NCBI GenBank assembly: GCA_017616555.1
Contig: JAFZXZ010000032.1
Location: 365,862-429,861, forward strand
Direction: 5' to 3'
DNA from: a bacterium
GTDB lineage: Bacteria > Auribacterota > UBA3054
DNA length: 64,000 nt
A program made the position numbers and the translations under genes. Of the stretch, positions 9,492-20,008 are shown piece by piece. The notes below the pieces were generated by a model. That model saw only the letters and a list, made by a program, of their open reading frames with translations. It did no database searches and was not told where the DNA came from. Position 1 is the first letter of the stretch. Each line of letters opens with the position of its first letter.

Positions 9492-12400
9492 CGCTTTCTG
9501 AGCAGAGCTAGAAGCGCTAGAGCTAGAAGTGCTGCGGGTTCGGGGACGAGGGTTATTTCGGCGCTCTTAGTGTGGGAGGGTACGAAGTCCCTCGAGAGGA
9601 CTTGGGCGTAGATCACGTATTTGCCTTCTTCTTCCGGAAGCATTATAGCTTTTGTGGTGTATGAGTCTTCCCATTCCGTTTCTTCAAGTTCTTCTTCCGA
9701 GTACGCCCATCTTGCTTTTCGTGTGGCGTTGTCAGTAGTAAGAGTCAATGTGATGTCCCTGTATAAAGTTTCGGCGGCACCGTCATTGATTTTCAGGCTG
9801 GTTATTTCCGCGGTCTTGAAATCGTTGGTATAAGAAAATACGACAGTGTTGGTGCTATTCTGGATCATGCAGAGATAGTTTAAACGCAGGACGTCCAGGA
9901 TGTCAAAAGGCGTTCCGGTGCAGCGCATGCTCAGCATGAAGCAGTTCTCGAAGATCCTGCTGTTGTCATAGCGGCACTGGGGTTCGAAGCGGATGCCGCC
10001 TTTGTTGTATATTTTCCGCCATTCGTAGTGGGAGTTTGGGAACTGCATGTAGTAACCCTCGCCGCCGCCGCGATAGATCTGGATTGGGAGCTGGTCTAGT
10101 TCGCGGCCGTCACTATTGTGGACTCTTACGACGATGGAGGTGGGCAGATACTGGAACATCCAGCCGACGGAATAGCAGAATTCATTGGAATAGATCTCGG
10201 GAGGCGTGCGGCGGTAAACGCCGGCCTGGAGGTTGGCGGCGGCAGGCCCTACGCCGCAGAAAATGTCGCCCCAGCCGTCGTAGCAGAAGCGCATGATGTC
10301 CTGCATACCCTCCGGATCCATCCATTTGCAGCCCCAGGATTTTCCGTTGACCTTGTTGTTTTCCTCGGAAAGGTCGAAGCGGTAGGTGTCGGGAAGCTGC
10401 AAAGAGTGGCCGGATTCGTGGCAGAGAGCGCCGTGCCCGGACATGTCGAAAATGCCGGAGGCGAAGGTCTGGCCGATCCAGTAATAGGGGGCGTTGTAAA
10501 AAGCGCCCATGGAACCGCCTTCGTTGAAGAAGAGCTGCGTCGTGCAGTTGGTGCTGTCGGGAGGATTGATAGAGGTGTACTGCGAATCCTGACGCCTCAG
10601 GTAGGCGACTCTGTAGCGGTCTATGATGCCGTAGGGCGCCAGGACTGATTTGGCCCTGGCGTACTGGGCGTTCATATAGTTGATGGTGTCGTTCATGTAG
10701 TCGTAGAACGACTTCCTGGATGAGGTGGTGTATTTGTCAAAGGTGGAGTTGACGACGGTCACGCCGAAAGTTAGGGCATCCATATAGACGTCTAGAACGT
10801 TGTTGCTGACGTTGTGGTCAAAATATCCTTCCGGATAGCTTATGACGGCCCTGATTATATTCGTAAGGGGCTTGGTGAAGTCATAGACGTAAGTGTCCGG
10901 CATGGTCCACTTGAATTCGTCCTGATAGAGGTCTCTTATGATCCTGAAGCTGTTGGTGTGCGAAGCTTCTCTTTTTGTGTTGACGTACCAGTCAACCACG
11001 ACGTCTATGGGATCGTTAGTAAGGGAAGTGTTGCAGTAGATGTTGGCGGTCCAGGTCAAGTTGTCGCCGGGCTTCGGGCGGTAGGTGCTGCCGATGTCGT
11101 ATTTGCCGATGCCGTATTTCGGCGTGCGTTCCAGCCAGGCCAATCCGAAGTCCCAATTGGTCGTAACGGTAATTTCCTCTACGTGAACGTCGGAGAGGAC
11201 GAAATCCTTGGAGAGCGTCTGGAAATAGATGTTCAGCTTGCCGTTTCTGTCGAAGATCATCTCCATCGTTTCAGAGATGTCCTGCCATTCAGCGTTGTTT
11301 AGCCCAGCTTCGGAATAGGCCCAGCGGATCTTCGCTGTGTTTTCAGGATAGCTTAGATGCAGTTCGTTCTTCAAAGAAAAAGTGGTGCCGCTGCCGTCGC
11401 CTATCACGATGGAATCCGGTTCCGTAACCTTGTAGTTCTCGTTCGTGAAAGAGAAGACGCAGACGTCCTTTTGTCCTTTCAGATATTCGTAATTCAGCCT
11501 CAGACTGTCGATAATCTTGTAATTTGATTTGCCGTCGCCCGGGAGCTTGAAGATGAAGCTGTTGTAGTAAAGGTTGTTGTTGTCGTAGCTGTAATTGGGA
11601 GTAAACTTGGCGCCCCGGTCGTAAGTCAGAGTGTAGCTCGGATTAGTGTTGCCGAAAGCCAGTTCGTAGGCGTTGCCCGTTCCGCGGTAAACCAAAACTT
11701 CGGCAGAATTGAGTTCGTGGTTATTCTCACCGTAAATTTTGATGCAGATGTTGGTGGGAAGGCAGGAGAACATCCAGCCTTTCACGCCGTTGTGCATTTC
11801 CGGGGGATAGCGGCGCTGGGATCCGGCTTTGAGATTGATAGTAGCGCACTCCAACTCCGTGAAGACGTCTTTTGTGCCGTTGTAGCAGTAGCGCATCATG
11901 TCTTCCTTGCCTTTGGGATCGCCCCAATTGCAGGTGTAGGCTTCGCCGAAGACCTTGTTTTTATCGGCCGGCATATTGAAGCGGTAGGTGTCCGGGAAGC
12001 ACAGCGAGTGTCCGGTCTCGTGGCACAGTGCGCCATGTCCCATGGTGGAGAAGACGCCGTTGCCGTTCCAAAGGAAAGTTTGCCCGATCCAGTCGTAGGG
12101 GTTGCCAAGGTATCCGCCGTAGTCGTCGCCTTCGCTGTAAGAGATCGTGGTGTAGTAGTTCTCATTGCCCTGGAAGCGGGTGGGATCCTTAGCCACGTTC
12201 ATCAATTCCACATGATCGACTCTGTAGCGGTCGATGATGCCGTAAGGAGCGAGAGGATACGACACGGCGTCATACCTGCCGTTCATGAATTTTACGGTGT
12301 CTTCCAGGTTGTCGTAGAAGGATTTTGGCGAATTGCCTTTTACTGTGTATTTCCAGAAAGTGTTGGTATAGACCTTCACGCAGAAGGTCATGGCGTCCAG

Positions 12401-12838
12401 AAAGATCTCTTTAGAGTTGTTTGAGGTATTGTTGTCCCTGGTGGAGCCCGGATAACTCATGACGACTGAGAGCTTGTTGGTAAGCGGTCTGGTGAAGTCG
12501 TATGTATAGTTTTCAGGGACGGTCCAAGTGAATCCGTCGGTATAGATGCCTACGGCCTTGCTGAAAGTCTGGGTGTGCGTGGCCTCCAGCTTCGTGTTGA
12601 CGTACCATTTGAGGTAAGCGTTGACGTCGCCGGAAGCGTCCTCGCTGTTGGAATAGATGTTGGCGGTCCAGTGAATTGTGTCGCCTGGTTCGGGACGGTT
12701 GAAGACATTGTCGGCGTCCTTGGGATTGGGATACTTCTCAGTGCGTTCGATCCAGGCGATGCCGAGGTCCCAGGCGGCCAGGGCTTGAAAACTTATGGCA
12801 AGCGCTAAAATTACGAAAAGCGGACTTCTTTTCATCAT
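9488..12838 (-). CDS. Two-domain secreted putative zinc metallopeptidase with PEP-CTERM tail
   Basis: A 1116-residue exported protein built from two tandem copies of a domain of about 530 residues. Each copy opens with a W-D-(L/F)-G-(I/L)-A-W-(I/L)-E-R-T motif and carries a zinc-protease-like motif: HETGHSLCFPDTY (about residue 271) and HESGHSLQLPDTY (about 805). HExGHxLxxPDxY is close to the HExGHxLGLPDxY motif I recall from M6 (immune-inhibitor-A-like) peptidases, so the call is a divergent M6-like or related zincin. Both copies also share APYGIIDRYRV and a C-terminal beta region with WAYSE. The protein ends VPEPAALLALALLALLRKR, a PEP-CTERM signal. Start: ATG 12838 or the adjacent ATG 12835; AAGGA lies 6-9 bases upstream. 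It overlaps the stop of the upstream paralogue (ATGA). Activity is unproven. Confidence 0.8.
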   Translation of the reverse strand: MMKRSPLFVILALAISFQALAAWDLGIAWIERTEKYPNPKDADNVFNRPEPGDTIHWTANIYSNSEDASGDVNAYLKWYVNTKLEATHTQTFSKAVGIYTDGFTWTVPENYTYDFTRPLTNKLSVVMSYPGSTRDNNTSNNSKEIFLDAMTFCVKVYTNTFWKYTVKGNSPKSFYDNLEDTVKFMNGRYDAVSYPLAPYGIIDRYRVDHVELMNVAKDPTRFQGNENYYTTISYSEGDDYGGYLGNPYDWIGQTFLWNGNGVFSTMGHGALCHETGHSLCFPDTYRFNMPADKNKVFGEAYTCNWGDPKGKEDMMRYCYNGTKDVFTELECATINLKAGSQRRYPPEMHNGVKGWMFSCLPTNICIKIYGENNHELNSAEVLVYRGTGNAYELAFGNTNPSYTLTYDRGAKFTPNYSYDNNNLYYNSFIFKLPGDGKSNYKIIDSLRLNYEYLKGQKDVCVFSFTNENYKVTEPDSIVIGDGSGTTFSLKNELHLSYPENTAKIRWAYSEAGLNNAEWQDISETMEMIFDRNGKLNIYFQTLSKDFVLSDVHVEEITVTTNWDFGLAWLERTPKYGIGKYDIGSTYRPKPGDNLTWTANIYCNTSLTNDPIDVVVDWYVNTKREASHTNSFRIIRDLYQDEFKWTMPDTYVYDFTKPLTNIIRAVISYPEGYFDHNVSNNVLDVYMDALTFGVTVVNSTFDKYTTSSRKSFYDYMNDTINYMNAQYARAKSVLAPYGIIDRYRVAYLRRQDSQYTSINPPDSTNCTTQLFFNEGGSMGAFYNAPYYWIGQTFASGIFDMSGHGALCHESGHSLQLPDTYRFDLSEENNKVNGKSWGCKWMDPEGMQDIMRFCYDGWGDIFCGVGPAAANLQAGVYRRTPPEIYSNEFCYSVGWMFQYLPTSIVVRVHNSDGRELDQLPIQIYRGGGEGYYMQFPNSHYEWRKIYNKGGIRFEPQCRYDNSRIFENCFMLSMRCTGTPFDILDVLRLNYLCMIQNSTNTVVFSYTNDFKTAEITSLKINDGAAETLYRDITLTLTTDNATRKARWAYSEEELEETEWEDSYTTKAIMLPEEEGKYVIYAQVLSRDFVPSHTKSAEITLVPEPAALLALALLALLRKR
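9489..9519. terminator. Inverted repeat at convergent gene ends
   Basis: TAGCGCTTTCT (9489-9499) pairs with AGAAGCGCTA (9510-9519), leaving a 10-base loop and one bulged base. It lies exactly where two convergent genes end and overlaps the last codons (RKR) of the minus-strand gene. There is no T-tract on either side, so if it ends transcription it is not a textbook intrinsic terminator. The hairpin could also protect 3' ends. Confidence 0.35.
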
Positions 12839-14619
12839 TCTATTTCCTTAAAAGTTGCTTTTATGATTCCGTTTGAATTATTATCGATGTCACATCTGAA
12901 TTCGTAGATCGGCGTAGGGACGAAGTCAATGGAACGGGCTTGAAAGTAGAAGCGGATCGCTTTTTCGTCCGCTTTTACGTTGTGCAGAAAATGCTGGCAA
13001 AAAGGACTGAAGCTTTTTCTCTTCAAACCGGAAAGAGTGGGGGAGATCCTCATTGAGGCGCCCTCTGCGTCGCTCAAGGTTATCTTCCAGACCGCCGTGT
13101 CATTGTTTATTTTGCAGTTAAGATCAGTCAATTTTGTTTCGCGGTAGTCGTTGGTGAAAGAAAAAGACTGCAAACATTTTTCGCCCTTGGCGTAACGGTA
13201 GTTGAAGCGCAGCTGGTCAAGTACCAGTGACTTTCTGCCTTTTCCTTCGCCCACGGTTATGAAGAAAGTGTTTTCGCCCCGTTTTCCGTTCTCTTTGCGA
13301 AATTGGGGATCGATCAGCACGCCGCCCTCGGGATAGCTAAGCTCTTTCATCACGATGTTCGTAACGCCGATCATATATCCGCGCTCCGCGCAGCGGTAGA
13401 TCCTGACTTTCGCTCCGGAGAGTTCCCGGCCGTTTTTAGAGTAAAGCTTGAAGCGTATTTTTTTCGGAAGTTCGCTTATGAACCAGCCGTTGTATTCGCG
13501 TCCGTAGGAATAAACTTTTCCGGAGGGCTGCTTCCTGATGACGCCGGCCTGGCGGTTGGCTTCGTAAGCCGAGAGTTCGGAGAAGTGGGAGTAGGGCGTG
13601 TAGCTGTCCCTCATCATGCAGCGTTTGCCCTCTGTGTCCATCCAGGCGCAGGGGATCTCCTCGCCGGTCACGTCGTTCAGTTCCGGACGGATGTTGAAGA
13701 TGTAAGTGTCCGGGATCTGCAGGGAGTGGCCGAATTCGTGGCAGAAGGCGCCGTATCCTCTGTCGGAAAAGATGCCGTGCCCGTTCCACCAGAAATTCTG
13801 TCCGATCCAGTACCAGTCGAAGCCCCGGTAGTTGCCCAACGGCCCCTGCTCGTTGAAGATGACCGTCGTGGCGGCGTCAGGATCTCCGGTGAAGCGCGTT
13901 TCCAGAAATTCCTTGTCCACGAAGTAAAGCTTGTCGATCCTCAAACGGTCTATGATCCCGTAGGGCGACATGGGATACTTGGCGGCTTCGAAGCGTTTGT
14001 TGGTCCACTCGAAGCAGTCGTTCATGCGGTCGAAGAAGGAGAGCTTCATAGGATCCGTGTAGCGTTCGAAGGTCTCGGTATAAACAGGAACGGTGATGGG
14101 CAGAGCGTCCATGTAAACGCGCAGAAAGTCGTTGGAAGGATTGCGGTCAATCAGTCCGTTTGGCGGGACGATCACCGCAGTCAAAGTGTTTGTGAGGGGC
14201 TTTGTGAAATCGCAGTGATAATCGCAGGGAACGGTCCATTTGAAAGAGGAGGAGTAAAAATCTTTTTCCAACTTGTCTTTTTCTATTTTCGTTTCGGCGC
14301 AAGTTTTCGTGTTCATGATCCAGCGGACAGTGAAGCCGCCGAGATCGGGAAGAGTTCCGCCGTTCTTGTAGATGTGGGCGATCCAGGTGACATCGTCGCC
14401 TGGCTTGGGGCGGTTCGAGCTGCCTATGCTGCGCATTTGATTGGGGTAGCGCGGGCTTCTTTCCAGATAGACGACGCCAAGGTCCCACTCCTCGCGCCCT
14501 TCCTCTATCCCGTAGCCCCAGCCGATGTCCTTGGCGTTGCCGAAATAGGGAGTGCCGTCCTCTCCGAAGGCGGAGAGAATTATAAGGGAAGCTGAAAGAA
14601 GAAGGAAAAATCTAAACAT
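12835..14619 (-). CDS. Single-domain secreted putative zinc metallopeptidase, paralogue of the downstream gene
   Basis: A 594-residue exported protein with the same domain as the two-domain protein that follows it. I chose ATG 14619 because it directly precedes a good signal peptide (MFRFFLLLSASLIILSAFG); an in-frame TTG at 14628 is possible. The mature part has WDLGVVYLERSPRYPN, APYG-like SPYGIIDRLRI, and the motif HEFGHSLQIPDTY at about residue 292, close to HExGHxLGLPDxY of M6-type zinc proteases. Unlike the neighbour it has no PEP-CTERM tail and ends in a plain charged sequence, so it may be released rather than sorted to the surface. It is the promoter-proximal gene of the pair and overlaps the next by four bases. 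Confidence 0.78.
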   Translation of the reverse strand: MFRFFLLLSASLIILSAFGEDGTPYFGNAKDIGWGYGIEEGREEWDLGVVYLERSPRYPNQMRSIGSSNRPKPGDDVTWIAHIYKNGGTLPDLGGFTVRWIMNTKTCAETKIEKDKLEKDFYSSSFKWTVPCDYHCDFTKPLTNTLTAVIVPPNGLIDRNPSNDFLRVYMDALPITVPVYTETFERYTDPMKLSFFDRMNDCFEWTNKRFEAAKYPMSPYGIIDRLRIDKLYFVDKEFLETRFTGDPDAATTVIFNEQGPLGNYRGFDWYWIGQNFWWNGHGIFSDRGYGAFCHEFGHSLQIPDTYIFNIRPELNDVTGEEIPCAWMDTEGKRCMMRDSYTPYSHFSELSAYEANRQAGVIRKQPSGKVYSYGREYNGWFISELPKKIRFKLYSKNGRELSGAKVRIYRCAERGYMIGVTNIVMKELSYPEGGVLIDPQFRKENGKRGENTFFITVGEGKGRKSLVLDQLRFNYRYAKGEKCLQSFSFTNDYRETKLTDLNCKINNDTAVWKITLSDAEGASMRISPTLSGLKRKSFSPFCQHFLHNVKADEKAIRFYFQARSIDFVPTPIYEFRCDIDNNSNGIIKATFKEIE

Positions 14620-14702
14620 AAAAAACAAGCCCCAATGTCAATTATCAATTATCATTCTACCTAAATAAAGGTTTTAACTCCATGCGAAAAAGAAGCCTCA
14701 AA

Positions 14703-14730
14703 TTGAAACACGCCGGCTTTTTGATAAAAT
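14703..14730 (+). promoter_or_regulatory. Sigma-70-type extended -10 promoter, probably giving a leaderless mRNA
   Basis: TTGAAA (14703-14708), a 16-base spacer, then TAAAAT (14725-14730) preceded by TG at 14722-14723. Only 7 bases separate the -10 element from the ATG at 14738, so the start site would fall at or next to the A of ATG. No Shine-Dalgarno sequence is present. Confidence 0.72.
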
Positions 14731-14737
14731 CATAAGC

Positions 14738-15928
14738 ATGAAGATGAAAAGTATTATTGTTTGCGCTTCCTTAGCCCTGCTTATGCGCTCGGCGGAAGTT
14801 CATGCCCTTTTCGGCCTGGATTCCGTGCAGAGCGCCGCTGGGGAGAAGGTCATCAGCGCGCTCACCATAGACCTGTCCGGCTTGAAATATTATTCTGCGC
14901 CGAGAGAGGCGCTCGCTCCTTTGGACCTTTTGGCCAAAGAGGCGACGAACCTCGACAAGAATATCTCCTGTTCGGAACTGGAGCCTTTCGTTGATTTTGT
15001 CATAAGCAACGCCTATACCGGTCTGGCTTGGGAGCTGCCTTGCTCGAACGGCGTCTTCGGCGCCATGGCGATAGGCGTCCTGACCAATGCTTTCGAAGAG
15101 AGAAAGCTTTTCTGTTCGCCGATGCTGCCCGATCACGCCGTTTATTCGACGCTGCGCTTTTCCAAAGAGCTTTCGTCCAGGGGAAAAGAGATCTGCGAAA
15201 AGATGTTTTCCGCGCCGGAGGGAGTCTTGACGAGGGATTATTCCTTGAACTACGACATCATCGCGCCCAACGAGGTCTCCGGAGCTTACTACTGCTACAC
15301 CAACACGAGGATCTACGTTCAGGGAACCGTTAAGGGGCGCCGCGTCATGATGACGGGGACTCTGATGGAGGAACCCTCCAGCGTCAGCCAGAAAGGCGCT
15401 TTGATCGATTCCAAATATCCAGGGCTCTATTTCTACTCCACGGAGAAAGGTTTGACGCTTCCCGGCGCCGGCTGGATGGAAACAAAAATGGACTACTACC
15501 GCTCCTTCACGATCAGCGTTGAACTTGACAATGATCGCTACGCTTTCGCTACGCTCTCGTGGCTCTCGGCCGGCTGGAAGGGGATAAACGTCCTGAGGAC
15601 GCACCACATCTACGAAGTCTTAAGGGAGATAATAAAAGAGCTCCAGACCTATGGAGGCTCAGGCCTGAACCTTGACGAACTGCAAAAGTGCATCGCTGCT
15701 GGCGAAAACCTGAGCGACGACAAAGTGGAAGCCGAGTATAAGAAATACTGCTCCTTCTGCGAGAAGAAAGCGGGCAGCTCTTTTCTGAGTGTAAACGTGG
15801 ATGCTTACAAAAGGATCTTCAACAAGAAAGATCTTGAGGATCTGCCTAAGGAACTGCGCCGGGCTCTGGTCGTCCAGGAGCAGGTCAGGATACTTAAGAA
15901 AACTCCCACCTGGTCAATTTCCGAGTAA
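14738..15928 (+). CDS. Secreted protein of unknown function
   Basis: A 396-residue protein I do not recognise. It begins with a signal peptide (MKMKSIIVCASLALLM, cleavage probably near VHA-LF). The mature part is mixed alpha/beta with two tyrosine-rich stretches (GLKYYSAPRE, GAYYCYTNT) and several Cys residues, including CSFC near residue 350. The last 90 residues are helical and charged, with a possible coiled coil. There is no PEP-CTERM tail or lipobox. ATG 14738 is preferred because of the promoter 7 bases upstream; a second ATG at 14744 is possible. It is divergent from the metallopeptidase pair and lies 6 bases before obgE, with which it may share a transcript. Confidence 0.72.
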   Translation: MKMKSIIVCASLALLMRSAEVHALFGLDSVQSAAGEKVISALTIDLSGLKYYSAPREALAPLDLLAKEATNLDKNISCSELEPFVDFVISNAYTGLAWELPCSNGVFGAMAIGVLTNAFEERKLFCSPMLPDHAVYSTLRFSKELSSRGKEICEKMFSAPEGVLTRDYSLNYDIIAPNEVSGAYYCYTNTRIYVQGTVKGRRVMMTGTLMEEPSSVSQKGALIDSKYPGLYFYSTEKGLTLPGAGWMETKMDYYRSFTISVELDNDRYAFATLSWLSAGWKGINVLRTHHIYEVLREIIKELQTYGGSGLNLDELQKCIAAGENLSDDKVEAEYKKYCSFCEKKAGSSFLSVNVDAYKRIFNKKDLEDLPKELRRALVVQEQVRILKKTPTWSISE

Positions 15929-15934
15929 AAAATT

Positions 15935-16927
15935 ATGTTTGTCGATAAAGCGAAAATACAAGTGACGGCGGGCGACGGCGGAAGAGGCTGTTGCAGCTTC
16001 TTCAGAGCGAAGCACAACCCCAAGGGCGGCCCGGACGGCGGTGACGGCGGAGACGGCGGCAACGTCATAATGCGCGCGGACAGGAATCTGGCGACCTTGT
16101 GCGACTACATCTACCAGCCCCAGTACAAGGCCGGAAGAGGCGAGCACGGCAGCAGCAACCAGAAGCACGGCCGCAACGGCGAAGACGTGATCCTAAGAGT
16201 GCCACTTGGCACTATGGTCTTCGACGACGAGAGCGAAGTCCTTTTGGCCGACCTTACGGAAGAAGGCCAGGAAATAGTGGTCGCCAAAGGCGGCGTGGGA
16301 GGGCTTGGCAATTCGCGTTTCAAGAGCAGCACGAACCAGGCGCCCAGGCGCGTGACGCCGGGGACAGAAGGGGAGAGCCGCACTTTATTGCTTGAACTGA
16401 AAGTGATGGCGGACATCGCCCTCGTAGGATATCCCAACGCCGGCAAATCGACTTTCATTTCCGCCGCCACGAAAGTGCATTCCAGGATCGCCAGCTATCC
16501 TTTCACAACGCTGGCGCCCGTGCTTGGCATACTCGATTTCAAGGACTACAGCAAGGCCGTTATCGCGGACATCCCCGGGCTTATCGAGGGCGCGCACCGC
16601 AACGTGGGTTTGGGGCACGCCTTCCTGAAGCATGTGGAAAGATGCCGCGCACTGCTAATAATAATCGACATGGGCGCGATGGACCAGCGCGATCCCAGAA
16701 ACGACTACGCGGTGCTCCTGAACGAACTGGCGAGCTATGACGAAGAGCTGGCATCGCGCGAAAAGATCGTGGTCGCCAACAAAATGGACCTGCCCGACGC
16801 CAAGGCCAACCTTGCGAAATTCAAACGCAAATACAAAGGCTTGGAAGTCATCCCCATCTCCGCCAAAGACGGCATCGGAATAGAGGACGTCGTCGATAAG
16901 ATCCACGACGTTATCTTCAAGAAATAA
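15935..16927 (+). CDS. obgE: Obg/CgtA GTPase
   Basis: A 330-residue essential GTPase that binds the large ribosomal subunit and helps ribosome assembly and the stress response. The N-terminal glycine-rich Obg fold (residues 1-157) shows KGGPDGGDGGDGGNV and the long Gly-rich loops. The G domain (from about 158) has G1 GYPNAGKST, G2 in YPFTTLAP, G3 DIPGLIEGA, G4 NKMD and G5 SAKDG. The protein stops right after the G domain, without the C-terminal extension of some homologues, a normal short form. It lies 6 bases after the unknown secreted protein and 8 bases before rluD. There is no strong Shine-Dalgarno sequence. Confidence 0.97.
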   Translation: MFVDKAKIQVTAGDGGRGCCSFFRAKHNPKGGPDGGDGGDGGNVIMRADRNLATLCDYIYQPQYKAGRGEHGSSNQKHGRNGEDVILRVPLGTMVFDDESEVLLADLTEEGQEIVVAKGGVGGLGNSRFKSSTNQAPRRVTPGTEGESRTLLLELKVMADIALVGYPNAGKSTFISAATKVHSRIASYPFTTLAPVLGILDFKDYSKAVIADIPGLIEGAHRNVGLGHAFLKHVERCRALLIIIDMGAMDQRDPRNDYAVLLNELASYDEELASREKIVVANKMDLPDAKANLAKFKRKYKGLEVIPISAKDGIGIEDVVDKIHDVIFKK

Positions 16928-16935
16928 TTGGGGCG

Positions 16936-17904
16936 ATGAAGGGAACTAAGCACAAGTTCACCTACGACGGGAACGCCGGAGACATCAGGGTCGATGTTTT
17001 TCTTTCCGACGCTTTGAAGACCATTTCGCGCGCCCGTATCATTGCTCTCATAAAGGACGGCTGCCTCACAGTGGACGGCGAGAAAGTCCGTCCGGCTTTC
17101 AAGCTTTCCGGCGGCGAAACGATCGCTTTCTTTGAACCTTTTGAAACTCCTAGCGAACTGAAACCCGTGGAAGGCGACCTCAACGTCGCTTATGAAGACG
17201 AGCATCTCCTTATTGTTAATAAGCCGGCAGGCTTGACTGTCCATCCCGGCGCGGGAACGGAAAAAGAAGTGACGCTCGTGCAGCAGCTCATCCACCGCTA
17301 TCCTTTCCTCACTTCCGTGGGCGACCCCGAAAGGCCGGGTATCGTGCACCGCCTCGACAAGGATACATCAGGCCTCATCATGGTCGCCAAGAGCGAAGCT
17401 GTAAGGCTGAAAATGCTCGAGATGTTCTCAGAAAGAAGCTTCACCAAGGAATACCGCGCGCTGGTCTTGGGCCTGCCGCAGAGAAGCCCCTTCGAATTAG
17501 TCGATTATCTGGCCCGCAGCAATGCCGACCGTAAGAAAATGGCGGTCGTCATGAATCCCGATAAGGGCCGCATCGCCATCACGAACGGGAAAGTTGTTTC
17601 CGCATTCGCAACGACTGCTTCGGAATTAAGCTTGATCATCGAGACCGGGCGCACGCATCAGATCAGGGTGCAATTGGCGCACATTGGGCATCCTGTGATA
17701 GGGGACGCCACCTACGGCAGAAGCGCCGCCAAACTGACCAAGCTTTGCCACGCTGATCGCCAGATGCTCCACGCCTACAGGCTCGAGCTCGATCACCCCG
17801 TGACCGGTGAACGTTTGAACGTCACCGCGCCTCTGCCGGAGGACTACCTCAGGGTAAGGGAAGAGCTCGCTGCTCTCTGCCTGAAGAAAAGCTCCAAAAA
17901 GTGA
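16936..17904 (+). CDS. rluD: RluD-type 23S rRNA pseudouridine synthase
   Basis: A 322-residue RluA-family pseudouridine synthase acting on large-subunit rRNA. An N-terminal S4-like RNA-binding domain (about 15-80: DVFLSDALKTISRARIIALI) is followed by the catalytic domain. The active-site motif is HRLDKDTSGLIMVAK with the nucleophilic Asp at about residue 143. The later motif GRTHQIRVQLAHIGHPVIGD is diagnostic of the family. RluD rather than RluC is assigned from overall length and S4 domain, but the exact target uridines cannot be read from sequence. It follows obgE by 8 bases and ends upstream of the dnaK promoter region. Confidence 0.9.
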   Translation: MKGTKHKFTYDGNAGDIRVDVFLSDALKTISRARIIALIKDGCLTVDGEKVRPAFKLSGGETIAFFEPFETPSELKPVEGDLNVAYEDEHLLIVNKPAGLTVHPGAGTEKEVTLVQQLIHRYPFLTSVGDPERPGIVHRLDKDTSGLIMVAKSEAVRLKMLEMFSERSFTKEYRALVLGLPQRSPFELVDYLARSNADRKKMAVVMNPDKGRIAITNGKVVSAFATTASELSLIIETGRTHQIRVQLAHIGHPVIGDATYGRSAAKLTKLCHADRQMLHAYRLELDHPVTGERLNVTAPLPEDYLRVREELAALCLKKSSKK

Positions 17905-17945
17905 CATTATTTCACCCTTCTTTCGGCTTTGTGCCGCAATGTCAC
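17901..17945 (+). promoter_or_regulatory. Inverted repeat upstream of the dnaK promoters
   Basis: GTGACATT (17901-17908) and AATGTCAC (17938-17945) are perfect 8-base inverted repeats. A smaller hairpin, CGGC-TTTGT-GCCG (17924-17936), nests inside. No T-tract follows, so it is not a classic terminator. It lies 55-100 bases upstream of the sigma-54 element, where an enhancer-binding protein could sit. The left arm overlaps the rluD stop codon. Confidence 0.4.
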
Positions 17946-17964
17946 ATTTAGCCTTTGTGGGCTG

Positions 17965-17993
17965 TTGATTAAGCCTCTCTTAATGCGTATGTT
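17965..17993 (+). promoter_or_regulatory. Sigma-70-type promoter of dnaK
   Basis: TTGATT (17965-17970), a 17-base spacer, then TATGTT (17988-17993). The expected transcript start is near 18000, giving a leader of about 64 bases before the dnaK ATG. No CIRCE operator was found in this gap. Confidence 0.55.
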
Positions 17994-17997
17994 AATT

Positions 17998-18014
17998 TTG
18001 GCACGGTAATTGCT
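17998..18014 (+). promoter_or_regulatory. Sigma-54 (-24/-12) promoter of dnaK
   Basis: TTGGCACGGTAATTGCT matches the sigma-54 consensus YTGGCACGrNNNTTGCW at every defined position. The invariant GG (18000-18001) and GC (18012-18013) are correctly spaced by 10 bases. The expected start near 18025 leaves a leader of about 39 bases with GAGAGG before the dnaK ATG. Confidence 0.75.
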
Positions 18015-18063
18015 TTATACATTTACGCATCATTAAATAGTAATCAAACAAAGAGAGGTAAAT

Positions 18064-19974
<1,911 letters not shown>

Positions 19975-20008
19975 TTAATTTAAAAATAAAAAAATAAGGA
20001 GACTTATT

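Noticed and set aside
10118..14595. Several long plus-strand open frames opposite the metallopeptidase-like genes, up to 430 residues
   Set aside because: The minus-strand proteins have signal peptides, repeated domains and conserved motifs; the plus-strand frames have none.
17905..18063. CIRCE (HrcA) operator before dnaK
   Set aside because: No TTAGCACTC-N9-GAGTGCTAA-like sequence is present in the gap or before groES.
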